From the NCBI GenBank assembly GCA_029582165.1, contig JARFYH010000036.1, forward strand, positions 1 through 64,000: a DNA stretch of 64,000 nt, read 5' to 3'. The notes beneath the pieces were generated by a model. The model searched no databases. It was not told the origin of the DNA and saw only the letters and a list, made by a program, of their open reading frames with translations. Every line of letters begins with the position of its first letter. The stretch's first letter is position 1. The position numbers and the translations under genes were made by a program. This DNA comes from Portulaca oleracea. Taxonomy: Eukaryota > Streptophyta > Magnoliopsida > Caryophyllales > Portulacaceae. This document shows, one piece after another, positions 61,101 to 64,000 of this stretch.

Positions 61101-63747
61101 CTTCGAATAGCCACTATGGTGAGTTCTAGGAGCCCGAGTTGAAATACCACGATCCCATTTCGAGGACTCTAGTTGCGTAGGGGTCGTAGCGCAGAGTATG
61201 TCAAGGTTTGGGTTTAGGGAAAAGAGGGACATCGAGTTTGTCCGAAGCATAGGACTTGGAGGCCATTTGTGAAGCCTGGTTTTCTTGTGGGGTGTATAAT
61301 TTGGGGTGTATAATTTTGAGGGGGTTTTTGTGAGGCTAATTTTGTGGAGGAAGATGGGTGAAACCGACAAGGGAATGCACCAAGAAGAACAAACTCGGAT
61401 GGGCACACAACCATCACCAACAAAATCCACCAACAAAACAACAACCAACACAACAACCAACTCAACAAAATCCCATAATCATTTTATCGAACACCTTCCG
61501 TGTACTATCTCCAACTTTAAATCAACAATCAAGAACAACAATAACACCCACAACTATGGATGAACATAGGGAATGGGGGTACTCAAATTGCTCAACAATA
61601 TCAACAACACCAAGAACACCAAAAATCACCACCACATATCAACAAGAACAATTTCGGGCACAAACAAGAAATTTCCAACAAACTATGAGTTCTATGCCTA
61701 GCTCTGATACCAAATGGATCGTTACCGTACGCGCGGATGGGTAAGATTAGCTTGAGTGTGTGAATGGGAGTGATAATCAACACGAACAAGGGCCTTGAAC
61801 ACCCAAAGGATGGATATGACCTTGAGCAAGGAGAACCACAACTCTAGGCCTAACATCCCACCATGATTATCCAAGATAATCCACTAAATAATCACTAAAG
61901 GAATGACTTGAATCACCACCAAAATTACTTGGATAAAGATCACAAGGTTTGAGAGAAACAAGGGAAAACCCTTACAAATGCTTAAACATCAAAACACAAT
62001 CTGGAAAAACCGTGCAAAACAAAGCCAAGGGGTGGGTATTTATACAAAAGGAGGGGGAAAATCAAAACACAGCGTTTTAAGCAACAAAACACGTGCAGGA
62101 GACAATCCCGTCGCGGGTGGCACGCCTATGTCGCGAGCGCTACGCTGCAACTTGGCGCAGTAGTCAGCTTTAGGCAGGGGAGGCTCGCTAACGTTACGTC
62201 GTTTGTCGCGGGCGCGACCAGCTGGGGCAGCAAGACGTCGCGGGTGTGACATGGCTGGTCGCGGGCGCGATCACATTCTGTCCAAAATCCTAACCTGGCC
62301 ATCTCACCATCACGGGCGCGACTTACTGCTGCCCTGGGCTTCCTTGCTCCATTCCTTTTCCCTTTGTTCTTGACTTGACTTGGGACCACTCCCGGACCCC
62401 TTTACCATGTAGTCCTACGTCTCGGTTTGACCCGGCACGATCCCGAGGCCCCTGGGGTCGGTGGAGCAAAACTCGAGCCTCTCTGTTCCCCGACAAGTGA
62501 CGACCCGAACCTGACACGGTTCACTTGCTAAGACATCACTTTGCTAGAGCTGTGCATTAATTTTGCTTGAACATACCTGCAGTTATCCAAATATGTTGAA
62601 CTAAGAACCTATCATGGTTCGGAAAGGTCTCTTCACTAGGAAAGTTAAATTGTTAATCTTTTTCCTATAAAAAAAGGTTAAATCGTTAAAACTAAAAGGA
62701 AGTCTATACCTTATGGTGCTCAAAGACCATTACAGCAGTATCTGGTAGGAAAAAGAGGGAGCTAGGGAGGGGGGATTTTGTGACTGGCTGACTGATGTCC
62801 CAGGAATCAGATCGACTTCCTCAAGCCATTAGCTGCCATCCCATCTGCAACAGCTCATAAAGACCGGAGGGTTTCTATGTTTGTTTTCCTTCTCTATTCT
62901 GGATGTGGTTGTTAGTGACGGATGGGTTGTTGCAGACTTTGATGATGGGAAGTTGGGGATGCTTCATGAATATCTTGTCACTTTGTGTGCTTTAATGGTG
63001 TGAGTAACAGAGGGGTATATGCTATTCATGAATATAGTTTACAATTCCATGTGAACTCTTTGTACAAGGGGGTGCTAATGGATATTTGATTCAGTATTGA
63101 GGCTGTTCTCACGGGCTGAGCAGCTAAAAATCAATTAGATTTGTGTCAGTTGCTATGTCTTTGAATTTCCTGTGGTACTTTTATGGGTCCTTGTATTTGA
63201 AAGGGACACTGATTTTCCTAAATGCAGTTGTGAAGGTAGCTGCATGAGGTCATTTCATGCTACTCCACAAGCCGCTGAGGAGGCAGAATCTGAATGCAAG
63301 TCTCTTGGTTTTACTGAGAAGGAAGTTGAGGTCTGCTGCTTGTTCTTGAGGCTAGATGTATTTCTATTGAACTGAGGCAGTTCTTTCTGTTTCTTGCCTT
63401 TATTGGAGATGTGAATTATTATTTTTTTGTTTGTACTTGTCTTTGATGCAGGATATGCCTTACTTCAAATGTAAGAATTGTCTGCATATGCTTCATCAGT
63501 GCTTTTCCTGTGGGCAGCTGGGCTCCTCTGACAAGTCGTCTGGTGCTGAGGTAGTAAGCTTATATGAATTTATGATTTTCAACTAGGAAAAGGGCATTGC
63601 ATATTTGCATCTCTCTTATTGAGTTTGCTGCTAGAGATTTTTAACACTTAGTGCTCTAAGAGAACATTTGTTGCTTTTGGGTCTGAACTTGGATTTAAGG
63701 ATTTTCCTAGACAGAATGCAATATATGGAATGTTGTCTTTATTTATC

Positions 63748-63787
<40 letters not shown>

Positions 63788-64000
63788 GTTATTGTTATTG
63801 TTGTTGTTGTTGTTATATTAATTGTTATTGTTATTATTATTGTCTAGGTATTTCAGTGTGTCAATGCAACCTGTGGGTATTTTTACCATCCTCATTGTGT
63901 TGCCAAATTGCTGCATCGTGATAAAGAAGTTGCTGCTAAGGAGCTTGAGGACAAGATTTTTGCTGGAGAGTCATTTACTTGTCCCCTTCACATGTGCATT
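52138..64000 (+). CDS. EDM2: EDM2-like PHD-finger chromatin regulator, 5' part (3' end beyond window)
   Basis: Nuclear protein; Arabidopsis EDM2 affects H3K9me2 and the use of polyadenylation sites in genes with heterochromatic introns, including RPP7. Exons: 52138-52547, 52717-52813, 54594-54647, 54775-54947, 63228-63330, 63452-63550, 63847-64000+. Residues 1-187 match the EDM2 N-terminal region (LPEFVSNYFFEDD, VKAWKFDLSGERPEISVLSK, KLQKPRKSFEAEIRNILVTV, LLTFLGKRPQKQKRSDE). An acidic stretch follows at ~213-232. The first PHD-type finger starts ~234 (CCICDNGGALL + CCEGSCMRSFHA). Then come KCKNCLHMLHQCFSCGQLGS and CVNATCGYFYHPHCVAKLLH. Intron 4 (54948-63227, 8280 bp) is phase 2, inside a finger Cys codon, and is full of transposons. 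All junctions keep frame. The ATG is chosen over an upstream in-frame TTG. Confidence 0.93.
53590..53712. repeat. C-tract and G-tract pair in EDM2-like intron 2
   Basis: cacccacccacccacccacg at ~53628 is followed ~40 bp later by ggggtggggtgttgggtggg and a G-run of ~17 ending 53707. The two could pair as a hairpin, and the G side has the spacing of a G-quadruplex. A short tandem duplication (gtgttgctt(c)..gggtctccttgtgg) follows at ~53845-53907. Confidence 0.7.
55062..56291. mobile_element. Non-autonomous TIR element with five ~160 bp tandem repeats
   Basis: Ends are imperfect inverted repeats, GAGTGCGTTTGGTAGA and (reverse complement of right end) GAGTGTGTTTGGTTGG; more inward both have ggaaaatg-type words. 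Between them a 159-167 bp unit repeats five times, starting at about 55300, 55464, 55623, 55785 and 55952, with a sixth start at 56113. Each unit has gagctccaaat-like, aacatatatcgccact-like and gataggatagattaaaaaa-like blocks. No coding capacity. I could not identify a target duplication, so the superfamily is open (hAT, MULE or PIF-type). Confidence 0.75.
57545..57988. repeat. Diverged tandem duplication (~175 bp units) in EDM2-like intron 4
   Basis: 57545-57720 and 57814-57988 are colinear: both have aaagt/caaag...gagatccat, then ...gcattg/ccgatacatgtag, then ...ttcaatggctggtg / gatcaatggctggtg. Identity is modest, so the duplication is old. Confidence 0.55.
58090..58640 (+). pseudogene. 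LINE remnant (zf-RVT end of ORF2) in EDM2-like intron 4
   Basis: Broken frames read like the C-terminal zf-RVT of a plant LINE: a tryptophan/phenylalanine-rich VFFVWDVTHGS, then a LLLHCNFARSLWSWLL-like stretch, then IWRERNQSVFEGVETP. Several stops and shifts. Same orientation as the host gene. Flanks not defined. Confidence 0.65.
58690..59570 (-). mobile_element. LTR-like flank with TCGCGGGCGCGA repeats
   Basis: Lies at the 3' side of the minus-strand gypsy remnant. Positions 59155-59400 hold repeated near-palindromes (tcgcgggcgcgacc, ttgcgggcgcgacg, gtcgtagcgtgcgcaac). A TATA-like string (gagtatatatacaaggggta) lies at ~59097. It does not match 61715-62530 closely enough for me to call the pair one element's two LTRs. 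Confidence 0.45.
59577..61300 (-). pseudogene. Ty3/gypsy gag-protease remnant with pol mostly deleted
   Basis: In its own direction: a gag C-terminus with zinc knuckle CFTCRVYGHYQAQC (CX2CX4HX4C, ~60860-60905), then a retropepsin with active-site DGGS (~60640-60650) and VPMDACHLLLGRPWQFDRHA with DGRKNTYTF (60300-60500). A proline/serine-rich stretch runs to 59910. Then, almost directly, a C-terminal-type pol piece with ELRTTLFEEGE (59577-59765). Reverse transcriptase, RNase H and integrase are absent, so a large internal deletion has occurred. A TAA just upstream of the DGGS site also breaks the frame. It lies antisense in EDM2-like intron 4. Confidence 0.8.
61701..61712 (-). other. Primer binding site for initiator methionine tRNA
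   Basis: On the minus strand this reads TGGTATCAGAGC, the standard plant complement to the 3' end of initiator tRNA-Met. It sits two bases inside the end of the LTR at 61715, as expected for a 5' LTR/PBS junction of a minus-strand retrotransposon. Confidence 0.8.
61715..62530 (-). mobile_element. 5' LTR of the minus-strand gypsy remnant
   Basis: The LTR ends (minus strand) in CGATCCA two bases before the primer binding site. A minus-strand TATA box (tttgtataaataccc, ~62034-62048) fits a U3/R border. Upstream of it, 62105-62330 carries GTCGCGGGCGCGAC-type near-palindromes. The outer end is approximate, near 62520. Confidence 0.6.
63747..63840. repeat. TTA/TTG microsatellite abutting a splice acceptor
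   Basis: About 15 TTA/ATT units then TTG and mixed units run to within 6 bases of the acceptor of EDM2-like exon 7 (tgtctag|gtatttcag, 63846/63847). It replaces the normal polypyrimidine tract with a TTR repeat. Confidence 0.85.

Noticed and set aside
61306..61744. Gln/Thr-rich open frames on the plus strand
   Set aside because: Antisense to the gypsy gag region; low-complexity shadows.
1..64000. tRNA, rRNA or snRNA genes
   Set aside because: I looked for typical A/B boxes and cloverleaf sequences by eye and found none; a dedicated scan could still find one.

Overview
This is a window of nuclear DNA from a flowering plant, probably a eudicot. It is AT-rich, the genes have many short exons with GT-AG (and two GC-AG) introns, and the space between genes is filled with plant-type mobile elements. 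I cannot name the species from the sequence.

Five protein-coding genes can be reconstructed exon by exon. (1) 18609-22489 (+): a vacuolar-type Na+(K+)/H+ antiporter closest to NHX4, 14 exons, 526 aa. (2) 24281-28662 (-): a two-SWIB-domain protein with a DEK-C-like N-terminus, like UAF30/spp27 upstream activation factor subunits, 5 exons, 339 aa. (3) 31456-32927 (+): a Rho GDP-dissociation inhibitor, 5 exons, 207 aa. (4) 39655-43912 (+): a fimbrin/plastin actin bundler, 14 exons, 687 aa. (5) 52138-64000 and beyond (+): an EDM2-like PHD-finger protein, 7 exons seen, 3' end outside the window. They are unrelated housekeeping, signalling and chromatin genes, not an operon or cluster.

Region by region: 1-3200 holds a large hairpin, a ~350 bp direct duplication, a Helitron-like 3' end and two MITEs with TAA target duplications. 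3200-8700 is mostly AT-rich with degenerate repeats. 8710-10352 is the 3' part of a retroelement with an LTR. 10691-17712 is a LINE with a 17 bp target-site duplication, broken by a 1719 bp solo LTR (14625-16343) with its own 5 bp duplication. Then come NHX, the SWIB gene, MITEs, RhoGDI, a copia-like LTR with a nested GC-rich MITE, an RTE-type LINE fragment, a nested MITE, a Stowaway MITE and fimbrin. 44500-45190 is a LINE tail whose two halves point in opposite directions. 47048-48380 is another LTR. The last 14 kb is the EDM2-like gene.

The most interesting point is that gene. Its intron 4 is 8.28 kb, falls inside the first PHD finger, and contains a tandem-repeat TIR element, a LINE remnant and a gutted Ty3/gypsy element. 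Arabidopsis EDM2 is known to control transcription and polyadenylation through introns that contain heterochromatic transposons, so this gene may be a target of its own product. That is inference and testable.
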